Source: Tessaracoccus bendigoensis DSM 12906 (GTDB taxonomy: Bacteria; Actinomycetota; Actinomycetes; Propionibacteriales; Propionibacteriaceae). Taken from it: a stretch of 35,955 bases of DNA. Positions 23,879 through 30,861 of the stretch are shown one piece after another (within the stretch, counting starts at the first letter, position 1; each line of letters opens with the position of its first letter). Position numbers and translations under genes: made by a program. Location of the stretch: NCBI RefSeq assembly GCF_900141915.1, contig NZ_FQZG01000045.1, forward strand, positions 1-35,955, in the 5' to 3' direction. The notes under the pieces are model-generated. The model worked only from the letters and a program-made list of their open reading frames with translations, did not search any database and was not told the DNA's origin.

Positions 23879-24882
23879 GCCGCTTCCCCCGTTCCGTTGA
23901 GGCTGTCGGTGAGGGCGGCGTCCGCGCCCAGGCGCCTCAACTCGTCGATCACTCTGCCTGCCTCCACACTTTCGGGTATCAACAGCCGCAGGTGCGAGAA
24001 CGTGGTGCCCGCCAGATGCTCGACGCTCCCGGCGACGATCGCAATCTCCGCCCCCACCACCTGTGAAACATGCGCCACGATTGGTTGTAGCGTCTCCGGG
24101 CCGGAGGACAGGACGTCGACCAGTGTCCCGGCACCGCGCAGGTCCGCGTGTGGGGGGATTCCGAGCAGCGCCTGGCTGAGCCTGCCGTCGAGGCGGCTGA
24201 CCACTTCGGTCAGGGGTCCGGATTCGATGATCCTTCCCCCTTCGAGGAGCGATACCGAATCGCAGATCCGTTTCACAACGTGCATTTCGTGTGTGATGAC
24301 CAGTACGGCGAGTTCGGGGGTGCGCAGCGACACGATCAGGTCGAGAACTTCATCCGTGGTGCGGGGATCGAGGGCCGAGGTCGGCTCGTCGAACAGCAGG
24401 ACGTCGGGGTCGGTCGCCAGCGCCCGGGCGATCCCGACGCGTTGCCTCATTCCGCCCGACAGTTGGGCCGGATAGGCGTTGCTGGCATCGGCCAGCCCGA
24501 CACGGCCGAGGAGTTCGTCGACCTTCGCCTTGCGGCGGGCCGCATCCGCCTTCACGATTTCGAGTGGGTAGCCGACGTTCTGGGCGATCGTGCGTGAGTC
24601 GAAGAGGTTGGCCTGTTGGAAAACCAGGCCGATCCGACGGCGTGCCGAACGCAACGCATCCGCGCGTGCGGCCGTCAGGTCGACACCGTTGATCGTGACG
24701 GTGCCGGAGGTCGGCTTGTCCAGCATGGTCAGGCACCGCACCAGCGTCGATTTGCCCGCCCCTGAGTGCCCGATGATGCCGTGGATCGAACCCGAGGGCA
24801 CCGTCAATGACACCCCGTCCAGCGCATGCACGGTGCGTCCGCCCTGCGAATAGACCTTCGTGAGGTCGGTCACGGTGATCAT
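23875..24882 (-). CDS. metN: methionine ABC transporter ATP-binding protein
   Basis: MetN powers methionine import. Its 335 residues contain Walker A GHSGAGKST, the Q-loop FQQANLFDSRT, the signature LSGGMRQRVGIARAL, Walker B VLLFDEPTSALDP and the switch histidine in VITHEM. A C-terminal NIL domain (about 245-325) in the family senses methionine and inhibits transport. ATG 24882 follows AGGAG by 6 nt; an upstream start at 24912 is possible but less well placed. First gene of the operon, 110 bp after the TetR gene on the same strand. No S-box-like structure was obvious by eye. Confidence 0.94.
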   Translation of the reverse strand: MITVTDLTKVYSQGGRTVHALDGVSLTVPSGSIHGIIGHSGAGKSTLVRCLTMLDKPTSGTVTINGVDLTAARADALRSARRRIGLVFQQANLFDSRTIAQNVGYPLEIVKADAARRKAKVDELLGRVGLADASNAYPAQLSGGMRQRVGIARALATDPDVLLFDEPTSALDPRTTDEVLDLIVSLRTPELAVLVITHEMHVVKRICDSVSLLEGGRIIESGPLTEVVSRLDGRLSQALLGIPPHADLRGAGTLVDVLSSGPETLQPIVAHVSQVVGAEIAIVAGSVEHLAGTTFSHLRLLIPESVEAGRVIDELRRLGADAALTDSLNGTGEAA

Positions 24883-24979
24883 TTCCGGCTCCTGTCTGCC
24901 GGAAACATTCAATCAGTAGGAGTGGGATTCCCCGCAATCATTGGTCGTGATGTCCAAGCCCCGTTCACCAATGGCATAA

Positions 24980-24991
24980 CCAGTAAACTGG
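24980..24991. promoter_or_regulatory. CCAGT-AA-ACTGG palindrome upstream of metN
   Basis: A perfect 5-bp inverted repeat with a 2-bp centre, just beyond the TetR stop codon and 98 bp before metN. It could be an operator for the TetR protein, but short palindromes arise by chance. Confidence 0.25.
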
Positions 24992-24992
24992 A

Positions 24993-25592
24993 TCAGACGG
25001 CTTCGGCGAGCGTGTCCCTGTCGATCTCACCGTCGATCGGGACCAGTCGCTCGTCGATCAGGGCCAGTGCGCGGTACACGTCGGCCCGTCTGTCCTCGGG
25101 TGTCTCCGACGTGATTCCCGAAACCATCTGCACGATGAGTCTGAGGTCCTCAGGGGTCCAGGCCGGATCTGCAAGCCCTGCGATTTGGGCCTGCGAGAGG
25201 GGCTCCGTCAGCAACTGAACGAGGCGACCCCCCTCGACGTCGGAGGGGAGATCCTGCTCTGCCAAGACCATCTCCAGCAACGCGCCCGACTCGACGACAT
25301 ATTCGATCAGGGTGTTCCACAGCTTTGAGAATCCTTTTGGGTCATCGACCTGCCCGGCGAGTTCCTCGAGGTGGTTGAGGTTCTCTGCGAACACCTCTAT
25401 GGCCAGGTGCAACCTCGACGCGAAGATCGCATACATCTCCGACTGCCTGACCCCTGCGTCCTGCGCTATGGCGCTGAACGGCACCATGTACCCGGCGCTG
25501 CTGAAGAGCCGCCGGGCTGAGGCGACGATCACAGCCCGAGTGTCAGCGGTGTCCTCCGGGCTCTTGCTTTTCGACGACCAAGGCCAAGTCAT
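24993..25592 (-). CDS. TetR-family transcriptional regulator
   Basis: The 199-residue protein has an N-terminal TetR DNA-binding domain (about 15-62): ADTRAVIVASARRLFSSAGYM, then FSAIAQDAGVRQSEMYAIFASRLHLAIEVF. The rest is a helical ligand-binding and dimer domain with no family-specific motif I recognise. It precedes metN on the same strand with a 110-bp gap, so a link to methionine uptake is possible but unproven. TATATT lies 6 nt before ATG 25592, indicating a leaderless transcript of its own. Confidence 0.88.
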   Translation of the reverse strand: MTWPWSSKSKSPEDTADTRAVIVASARRLFSSAGYMVPFSAIAQDAGVRQSEMYAIFASRLHLAIEVFAENLNHLEELAGQVDDPKGFSKLWNTLIEYVVESGALLEMVLAEQDLPSDVEGGRLVQLLTEPLSQAQIAGLADPAWTPEDLRLIVQMVSGITSETPEDRRADVYRALALIDERLVPIDGEIDRDTLAEAV

Positions 25593-25598
25593 GCTGGA

Positions 25599-25604
25599 AA
25601 TATA
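25599..25604 (-). promoter_or_regulatory. -10 box of the TetR gene (leaderless geometry)
   Basis: TATATT on the minus strand, 6 nt before ATG 25592; AT-rich against its surroundings. Confidence 0.5.
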
Positions 25605-25679
25605 CAGTCGCGCACCCCTGACATGTGGCCGGTATCACAACAACTGGGTCAACTGATCCAATTCGCTCAAGTCCGACGT

Positions 25680-26234
25680 TCATCTCGGCCGCTGTGCGGC
25701 CGCTTCCGGATCTCCGTAGAACCGCAGCACCTCGCGGGCGACATCGCGGAAGACCCGCTCATCCAGCATGGCTCCGACGCGGCGCACCGACTCGGGGGCG
25801 ATCCTGACGATCCGGTTCACCCGCGCTTCGCTCGGTCTCCTCGCGGAATCCCAGGCGCCGCTGCCGAGGTCTGCCCAGAAGCGCCCGGCCCTGGCTTCCT
25901 GGGCCGCGTCGAGGTCGTGGTCCTTTGAGGTGACCTGGAGCCCCAGTAGCCAGCCGTCGTCGCGCCCGATGAGCAGAACGGGCCGGTCCTTGCCCTGGGT
26001 GTGATCCTCCTCGTAGGGCACCCAGGCCCAGACCACTTCTCCGGGGTCCGGTCGGTTGTCGTTGTGTGGGCGGTAGACGATCGTGGGGCGCCCTGTGAAG
26101 TCGCCGGGATAGCCGGTGGATCGCCCGCGTCCGGCGTCGGTTCGGCGCGGGGTGGACGGTGTGCCCGTCGCCCGCCTCGTGGCGCGCCGGAGCAGACGCA
26201 GGGCGCCGTCGAGGAATTGGTGGGAACCTGTCAT
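25680..26234 (-). CDS. PemK/MazF-like protein without a visible antitoxin
   Basis: Of the 184 residues, about 60-180 resemble the PemK/MazF fold: GEVVWAWVPYEEDHTQGKDRPVLLIGRDDG matches the first strands with the conserved G-x-V and K-x-R-P-V-L-(V/I) signature, and RVNRIVRIAPESVRRVGAMLDERVF the C-terminal part. The first 55 residues are a basic extension absent from small MazF toxins, which average about 110 residues. No small antitoxin gene lies on either side. Long solitary relatives are widespread in actinobacteria and may have another RNA-related or housekeeping role. TAGACT (26242-26247) is 7 nt before ATG 26234. Confidence 0.75.
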   Translation of the reverse strand: MTGSHQFLDGALRLLRRATRRATGTPSTPRRTDAGRGRSTGYPGDFTGRPTIVYRPHNDNRPDPGEVVWAWVPYEEDHTQGKDRPVLLIGRDDGWLLGLQVTSKDHDLDAAQEARAGRFWADLGSGAWDSARRPSEARVNRIVRIAPESVRRVGAMLDERVFRDVAREVLRFYGDPEAAAQRPR

Positions 26235-26241
26235 GGCCGGG

Positions 26242-26247
26242 AGTCTA
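26242..26247 (-). promoter_or_regulatory. -10 box of the PemK/MazF-like gene
   Basis: TAGACT on the minus strand, 7 nt before ATG 26234. Confidence 0.45.
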
Positions 26248-26273
26248 GGCCGTGGGTGTGTCCGATCCGCGCT

Positions 26274-26849
26274 TCAACGGAAGCGGGGGAGGCGACCGTA
26301 GAGGATTCGGGCGGGTCGACGGTAGCCTTCGCCCTGCGGGGACCGCACCGCCTCCCAGTAGCGGAAGTAGCGGGTCATGGGCGGCAGGAACGTGGACAAC
26401 GAGGTGACGGCCGCGAAACCCACAGCGATCAGGGCCCAATCCGAGGTGATCGCGGCGTAGGCGGCAGTCAAGGCGAGCGCGGTCAGCCCCGCCCAGCGCG
26501 ACCACCTCCAGCCGTTCCAGGCCTGAAACCCGGCCACCCCGACCGCTCCCGCCGAGAGCACCGTCGCCGCGGCCAGTATCCCCTCCAGCGTGAGGGACAA
26601 CCACTTTCCGGGATCGGGCGCCACCCATTCGACCAACCGTGCGGAGGTGGGGTAGGTGTCCGGATGCGCGGCGAGCCACCAATGGAGGGCGTAGACGGCG
26701 ATGAGGACGGCCACCGCGAGATAGGCCGACGCCGCGGCGAGCCAGGCAGCAGCGGGTCTTGGCGGTTCACCGGTCCGAGGGCTCAGCGGGGCGCCGACCT
26801 CCATCTCCTCCAGTGGCGGCAGACTCAGAATCTGCTTCGGCTCGGTCAC
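26274..26849 (-). CDS. four-helix membrane protein of unknown function
   Basis: The 191-residue protein has a polar Pro-rich N terminus (1-33), four hydrophobic segments (about 34-55, 85-108, 118-132 and 138-156) and a basic C-terminal tail, a plausible small integral membrane protein with cytoplasmic ends. I do not recognise a family. GTG 26849 is the start, with TAGGCT 6 nt upstream; no ribosome-binding site is present. It is 39 bp from the PemK/MazF-like gene and 39 bp from the DinB-like gene, all on the minus strand, but each has its own -10 box. Confidence 0.75.
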   Translation of the reverse strand: MTEPKQILSLPPLEEMEVGAPLSPRTGEPPRPAAAWLAAASAYLAVAVLIAVYALHWWLAAHPDTYPTSARLVEWVAPDPGKWLSLTLEGILAAATVLSAGAVGVAGFQAWNGWRWSRWAGLTALALTAAYAAITSDWALIAVGFAAVTSLSTFLPPMTRYFRYWEAVRSPQGEGYRRPARILYGRLPRFR

Positions 26850-26855
26850 CGGGAC

Positions 26856-26861
26856 AGCCTA
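26856..26861 (-). promoter_or_regulatory. -10 box of the four-helix membrane protein gene
   Basis: TAGGCT on the minus strand, 6 nt before GTG 26849; identical hexamer and spacing to the FAD/Fe-S dehydrogenase gene. Confidence 0.45.
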
Positions 26862-26888
26862 CGCCACCGGGTCAATCGTCGGCCCGGG

Positions 26889-27443
26889 TCAAACTGGTGA
26901 GCCTTCGACGTCGTGGGCGTGGTGTGCGAGCTCATGTAGCAGATACAGGCCGAGCGAATGTGCGGTGAACCCGACGCCGTCGCCCCGTAGGCCACGTGCT
27001 TCCCACTGGTCGCCGACCGGAGACGCGAAGCGGGTGGCGGCGGCTTCGGCGCGCTCCCGGAGCAGTTCCCGCACGTCCGCGGGTGTGGCGCGCCAATACT
27101 CCTTCTCGACCGCGACGGCCTCGCCGTCCCACGACTCGAACCTTGCCGCCGCGGGTGCCGTCGCGAGCATCGCGTCCAGGCGCTGCGACATCACCTCGCA
27201 CACATCGGCCACGTGGTAGGCGTACTCGACCGTCGACCAGGTCGTAGGGTCGGGGCGCAGGGTTGCGTCTGGGCCCATGATGGCGGTCTCCACCCGTGCG
27301 GCGAACTCCCTGATCGCGGTGGGGAAACTCCCGGTGGGGCACGCAGAGGGATCGAACCCGCACTCGGCGCACGGGCTCCGGGTGGTCCAGGTCCAGTCCT
27401 TATCGTCGGGGGTGGCGGACGGGGGAACGGCGGTCTCGCTCAT
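26889..27443 (-). CDS. DinB-fold metal-dependent protein
   Basis: The 184-residue protein matches the DinB/maleylpyruvate-isomerase-like four-helix fold. The metal-binding histidines are expected in TTWSTVEYAYHVADV (His about 80) and LLHELAHHAHDV near the C terminus. An N-terminal CAECGFDPSAC adds cysteines often seen in actinobacterial members. Such proteins are commonly thiol- (mycothiol- or bacillithiol-) dependent transferases; the substrate here is unknown. ATG 27443 is supported by TACTCT 6 nt upstream, which lies inside the 3' end of the ligase gene. The frame to 27473 is not required. Confidence 0.82.
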   Translation of the reverse strand: MSETAVPPSATPDDKDWTWTTRSPCAECGFDPSACPTGSFPTAIREFAARVETAIMGPDATLRPDPTTWSTVEYAYHVADVCEVMSQRLDAMLATAPAAARFESWDGEAVAVEKEYWRATPADVRELLRERAEAAATRFASPVGDQWEARGLRGDGVGFTAHSLGLYLLHELAHHAHDVEGSPV

Positions 27444-27444
27444 C

Positions 27445-28425
27445 TCACGAGAGTAGCCGCGCGGTGGCCGCATCGACAGCCCGCACGTCGGGTCGGATGC
27501 TGCGCAGCACCGGTTGGCGCATCAGGCCGCCGTTGGAGAGCGACAGGTATCGGACCTGGGCACAGATCATCGGCTCGACCCAGTGGGTGCGCTGCGCCTC
27601 CGGCCCAGTGGGGACGGGGACGAACGGCGGACGGCTTCGCTCTATCCCCCGAAGCACCGTCAGAAGCAGGTCGCGCTCCCGATGGCTCAACCCCGAGCCG
27701 ACCCTTCCGAGGGGGTAGAGCACCGGAACCGTGTCGAAGGTCTCCTCGTCGGTGGCGTGCCCGACCCAGACGGAGCCGAGTCGACGGTCGTCGCCGGCCT
27801 CCGGCAGCCAGCCCCCGATCACGGCGACCAGCTCGGTGCGGTTAGGCGTCTTGACCCAGTCGACGCTGCGGGTACCCGGCTGGTAGCGCGACGCGATGCG
27901 CTTGCTCATCACGCCTTCGAGGCCCGAATCGCGGGTGAAGCGCACCAGGGCATCGGCGTCGTCGTAGGTCTCGGAGCGACCCCAGGCCGGCCGTTCGAGG
28001 TCGAGCCCCTCGAGCAGTCCGCGCCGCTCGGCAAGGGGCAGGCCGGTGACGAGGTGCCCGTCGTGGCGCAGGACGTCGAACGCCATGAAGGTTGCAGGCC
28101 GCTCAAGCGCGAGCCGGGCGGCCCGTTCAGCGCTGCGGACGTGGATGCGCGGGGAAATCCCGTGCAGGGAAGGCGTGCCGGAGAGGGGGTCGATTGCGAT
28201 GATCTCACCGTCGAGCAGGAGCCCGTCCGGAAGGCCGCGGGCCCCGTCGACGATCTCCGGGTAGGCCGAGGTGACTTCGCGCTCGTTTCGGTTGAACAGC
28301 CGCAGCGTCCCGCCGTGGGTCTCGCCCAACGCCCGGACCCCGTCCCACTTCACCTCGTGTACCCAACCTGATCCCTGCGGTGGGAGGCCCGGAGTAGGTG
28401 TCGGCGTGGCCAGCATCGGTCGCAT
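27445..28425 (-). CDS. ATP-dependent DNA ligase (LigC/LigD-type, stand-alone)
   Basis: The 326-residue protein joins nicked DNA through a ligase-AMP intermediate. Motif I is EVKWDGVRAL (nucleophile K26), motif III AFDVLRHDG, DGEIIAID (72-79), motif IV EGVMSKR (170-176) and motif V DWVKTP (189-194). The C-terminal third fits an OB-fold domain. It lacks the polymerase and nuclease domains of full LigD, so it resembles LigC-type ligases of end-joining or base-excision repair. No Ku is present in this window. I chose ATG 28425 (CAGAAT 6 nt upstream); the frame extends to 28494 without better signals. Confidence 0.88.
   Translation of the reverse strand: MRPMLATPTPTPGLPPQGSGWVHEVKWDGVRALGETHGGTLRLFNRNEREVTSAYPEIVDGARGLPDGLLLDGEIIAIDPLSGTPSLHGISPRIHVRSAERAARLALERPATFMAFDVLRHDGHLVTGLPLAERRGLLEGLDLERPAWGRSETYDDADALVRFTRDSGLEGVMSKRIASRYQPGTRSVDWVKTPNRTELVAVIGGWLPEAGDDRRLGSVWVGHATDEETFDTVPVLYPLGRVGSGLSHRERDLLLTVLRGIERSRPPFVPVPTGPEAQRTHWVEPMICAQVRYLSLSNGGLMRQPVLRSIRPDVRAVDAATARLLS
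27450..27455 (-). promoter_or_regulatory. -10 box of the DinB-fold gene inside the ligase 3' end
   Basis: TACTCT on the minus strand, 6 nt before ATG 27443, overlapping the last codons of the ligase gene. Confidence 0.45.
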
Positions 28426-28493
28426 GGGCCCATTCTGCCGTCCGTGGCGACCCGCGGGAACACAACTTCGGCTGAACACTCTGCGTCCGACCA

Positions 28494-28522
28494 TTGACGG
28501 GAGGCTCTGCCGTGCTTACTCT
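28494..28522 (+). promoter_or_regulatory. sigma70-type promoter of the ROK/sugar operon
   Basis: TTGACG (28494-28499), exactly 17 bp, TACTCT (28517-28522). This is the clearest two-box promoter in the window; initiation is expected near 28529. Confidence 0.65.
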
Positions 28523-28531
28523 TTCATTTAG

Positions 28532-28548
28532 TTAAGCACGTTGCTTAA
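28532..28548. promoter_or_regulatory. TTAAGC-N5-GCTTAA operator of the ROK/sugar operon
   Basis: A perfect 6-bp inverted repeat around ACGTT lies just after the predicted transcription start and before the GGAG ribosome-binding site (28558-28561). Position and symmetry fit autorepression by the ROK-type regulator encoded directly downstream. Confidence 0.65.
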
Positions 28549-28566
28549 TTACTGTTTGGAGTCCAG

Positions 28567-30861
28567 ATGTCTGCAGTGTCGCGACCGGCTCACCTGGCCA
28601 GGGTCTTCGAGGCCCTCCGTGGTGAGGGTGCCACGGCGCGCGAATTGGTGGCCGAGACCGGCCTGTCGCGTCCCACCGTGATGACGCTCCTCGCAGTCCT
28701 CGAGGGTGACGGCCTCGTCCGCCCGCAGGACGGCGAATCGAACGCCCCGGGCAGGCCGGCCAGCACCTGGTCCATCGCGCCGGACGCGGGCATCGTCATC
28801 GGCGTCGACCTGCTGGTCGGATCCGCGCTCATCTGCACGGCCAGGCTGGACGGCCGCGTCGTGACCGCCGAACTCATCTCCGACATCCCCGGTGCGTCGG
28901 GGGCGAGGTTGGAGGCGCTGACTCTCCTGATCGAGCGGCACATCGCCGCGCACACCCCGCTCTGCGGGCCGCTTCGGGCGATGTCGATCTCGACGACCGG
29001 AACCGTCGACGACACCGGCACCGTGATGGAGTCGACGGCCGTCCCCGACTGGTCGGGGTTCGACCTGGGGCGCCGGCTCTCCGCCGCCTTCGGCCTCCCG
29101 GTGAGGATCGAGAACGACGTCAACGCCTCCGCGTATGGCGAGTTCGTCCTGCGTGTCGCGGAGGGGCGACTCGACCACACGGACGACCTCCTGCTCGTGA
29201 CGCTGTCCCGAAGCGTCCTCACCGGGCTCGTCATGGGTGGCCGGATCCATCGCGGCAAGGGATTCAACGCGGGCGAGATCGGCCTGATCGTCACCGAGGG
29301 TGCCGGGCCGGAGAAGGGTCACCTCTCGCACGCCGCAGAGGTGATCGCGTCCGCGGCGGCCGTCCTCGACCCCACCGTCATCGTCATCTCCGTGCCCATG
29401 ACCCGCCTGCCGGGCGCCGTCGGGGAGATCAGCGACCACGTGCGCGCCAGCCGTGCCGTCGGTGCGACCCCGCTCAGCTTCGAGGGTGCCCGGTTGCCCG
29501 GGTCCGGCGCAGCGATCGGAGCGCTCAGCCTCGCCTTGGGCGACGCGCACGAGGCCATCTTCGACCGTTCTCCCGGAACCATCATCGCCCCGACCGCACT
29601 CGACCTGGTGCAGCGGGCAATCACGAAAGGAAGGCATCTTCCCTTGAGCAGCACCAATCCCGAGGAACTGGCTCCACTGCGGGTCGGCGTGGTCGGCGTC
29701 GGCGCCAGGGCCAGACTCGCGCAGCACTTCGAACTGCCAGAGAACGGGGGGATCATCACCGCAGCGTGCGAGCCGCACCCGGAAGGGAAGCAGCGCATCC
29801 TCTCCCGGTTGGGCCGCGACGACATCGTGCTCACCAGGACCGTCGACGAGCTGATCGGCACCGGCATAGACGTCGCCCTGATCACCTCGCCGGACGACAC
29901 ACACGCCGGCGCGGCCTGCGCGCTGCTCGAAGCCGGCGTCCCGGTCTACGTCGAGAAGCCCCTCGCCATCCACCTGGACGACGCCACCCGCATCCTGACC
30001 ACGGCCCACCGCACCGGAACGAAGCTCTACGTCGGCCACAACATGCGCCACATGGACGTCGTGCGCGGCATGAGGCGCATCATCCAAGACGGCCTGATCG
30101 GTGAGGTCAAGGCCATCTGGTGCCGCCATTTCGTTGGGCACGGCGGCGACTACTACTTCAAGGACTGGCACGCCACCCGTGAGCACGGCAACGGGCTGTT
30201 GCTCCAGAAGGCCGCACACGACATCGACGTGATGCACTGGCTGGCCGATTCACACACCGTCCGGGTCAGCGCGATGGGTGCGCTCACCGTCTATGACAAG
30301 GTCTCGGATCGACGCGACCGCAGCAATGAGCTGATGGGCGACTGGTTCAGTCTCGAAAACTGGCCGCCGCTCAGCCAGACCGGTCTCAACCCAGTAATCG
30401 ACGTCGAGGACCTCTCGATGATGATGATGCGCCTCGACTCGGGCGTCTACGCCTCATACGAGCAGTGCCACTTCTCCCCGGACTACTGGCGCAACTACAC
30501 CGTGATCGGTACCGAGGGTCGGATCGAGAACTTCGGCGACAGTGAGGGCGGCGTCATCAAGCTGTGGAACAAGCGTCACGACTACGACCCGCAGGGGGAC
30601 GCCCAGTTCCCGATCGTCGGCGACGCAGCCGGGCACGGTGACGCCGACGTGCTCACAGTCAGCGAGTTCGTCCGCTTCGTCCGGGATGACGAGCCGACCG
30701 ACACCTCCCCGCTGGGCGCGTGGTACGCGGTAGCCGCCGCGATCCAGGCCACCGAATCCCTCCGCGACGATTCGACGCCCCGCGACATTCCCGAGCTTCC
30801 CGACGACCTCATCTCCTACTTCAACAACAACCAGTCAAACAACAACCAGGAGGAATCATGA
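28567..30861 (+). CDS. fusion of a ROK-type transcriptional regulator and a Gfo/Idh/MocA oxidoreductase
   Basis: One 764-residue frame. Residues about 22-52 are a winged helix-turn-helix (TARELVAETGLSRPTVMTLL), and about 77-340 a ROK domain. GVDLLVGS (79-86) lacks the D-x-G-x-T phosphate motif, GEIGL (236-240) lacks the usual histidine, and the zinc cysteines are absent, so it should be a regulator, not a kinase. Residues about 372-755 are a complete NAD(P)-dependent sugar dehydrogenase: Rossmann motif VGVVGVGARAR (373-383), EKP (463-465) and KAAHDID (548-554). At the junction, GAAAGGAAGG (29625-29634) precedes an in-frame TTG (29644, residue 360), so a separate enzyme of about 405 residues may also be made. 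The binding-protein gene overlaps by ATGA. Confidence 0.85.
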   Translation: MSAVSRPAHLARVFEALRGEGATARELVAETGLSRPTVMTLLAVLEGDGLVRPQDGESNAPGRPASTWSIAPDAGIVIGVDLLVGSALICTARLDGRVVTAELISDIPGASGARLEALTLLIERHIAAHTPLCGPLRAMSISTTGTVDDTGTVMESTAVPDWSGFDLGRRLSAAFGLPVRIENDVNASAYGEFVLRVAEGRLDHTDDLLLVTLSRSVLTGLVMGGRIHRGKGFNAGEIGLIVTEGAGPEKGHLSHAAEVIASAAAVLDPTVIVISVPMTRLPGAVGEISDHVRASRAVGATPLSFEGARLPGSGAAIGALSLALGDAHEAIFDRSPGTIIAPTALDLVQRAITKGRHLPLSSTNPEELAPLRVGVVGVGARARLAQHFELPENGGIITAACEPHPEGKQRILSRLGRDDIVLTRTVDELIGTGIDVALITSPDDTHAGAACALLEAGVPVYVEKPLAIHLDDATRILTTAHRTGTKLYVGHNMRHMDVVRGMRRIIQDGLIGEVKAIWCRHFVGHGGDYYFKDWHATREHGNGLLLQKAAHDIDVMHWLADSHTVRVSAMGALTVYDKVSDRRDRSNELMGDWFSLENWPPLSQTGLNPVIDVEDLSMMMMRLDSGVYASYEQCHFSPDYWRNYTVIGTEGRIENFGDSEGGVIKLWNKRHDYDPQGDAQFPIVGDAAGHGDADVLTVSEFVRFVRDDEPTDTSPLGAWYAVAAAIQATESLRDDSTPRDIPELPDDLISYFNNNQSNNNQEES
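29625..29646 (+). promoter_or_regulatory. possible internal translation start at the fusion junction
   Basis: A purine-rich GAAAGGAAGG stands 9 nt before TTG 29644, in the linker between the two domains and in frame with both. Starting there yields a protein of normal Gfo/Idh/MocA length. Confidence 0.4.

Noticed and set aside
24883..24992. SAM or other methionine riboswitch before metN
   Set aside because: The 110-bp gap is short and I found no S-box-like helices or conserved core by eye; only a short palindrome stands out.
28549..30237. Minus-strand ORF of 562 codons opposite the ROK fusion
   Set aside because: Asp/Gly/Arg-rich antisense shadow; the plus-strand frame carries recognisable motifs of two families.
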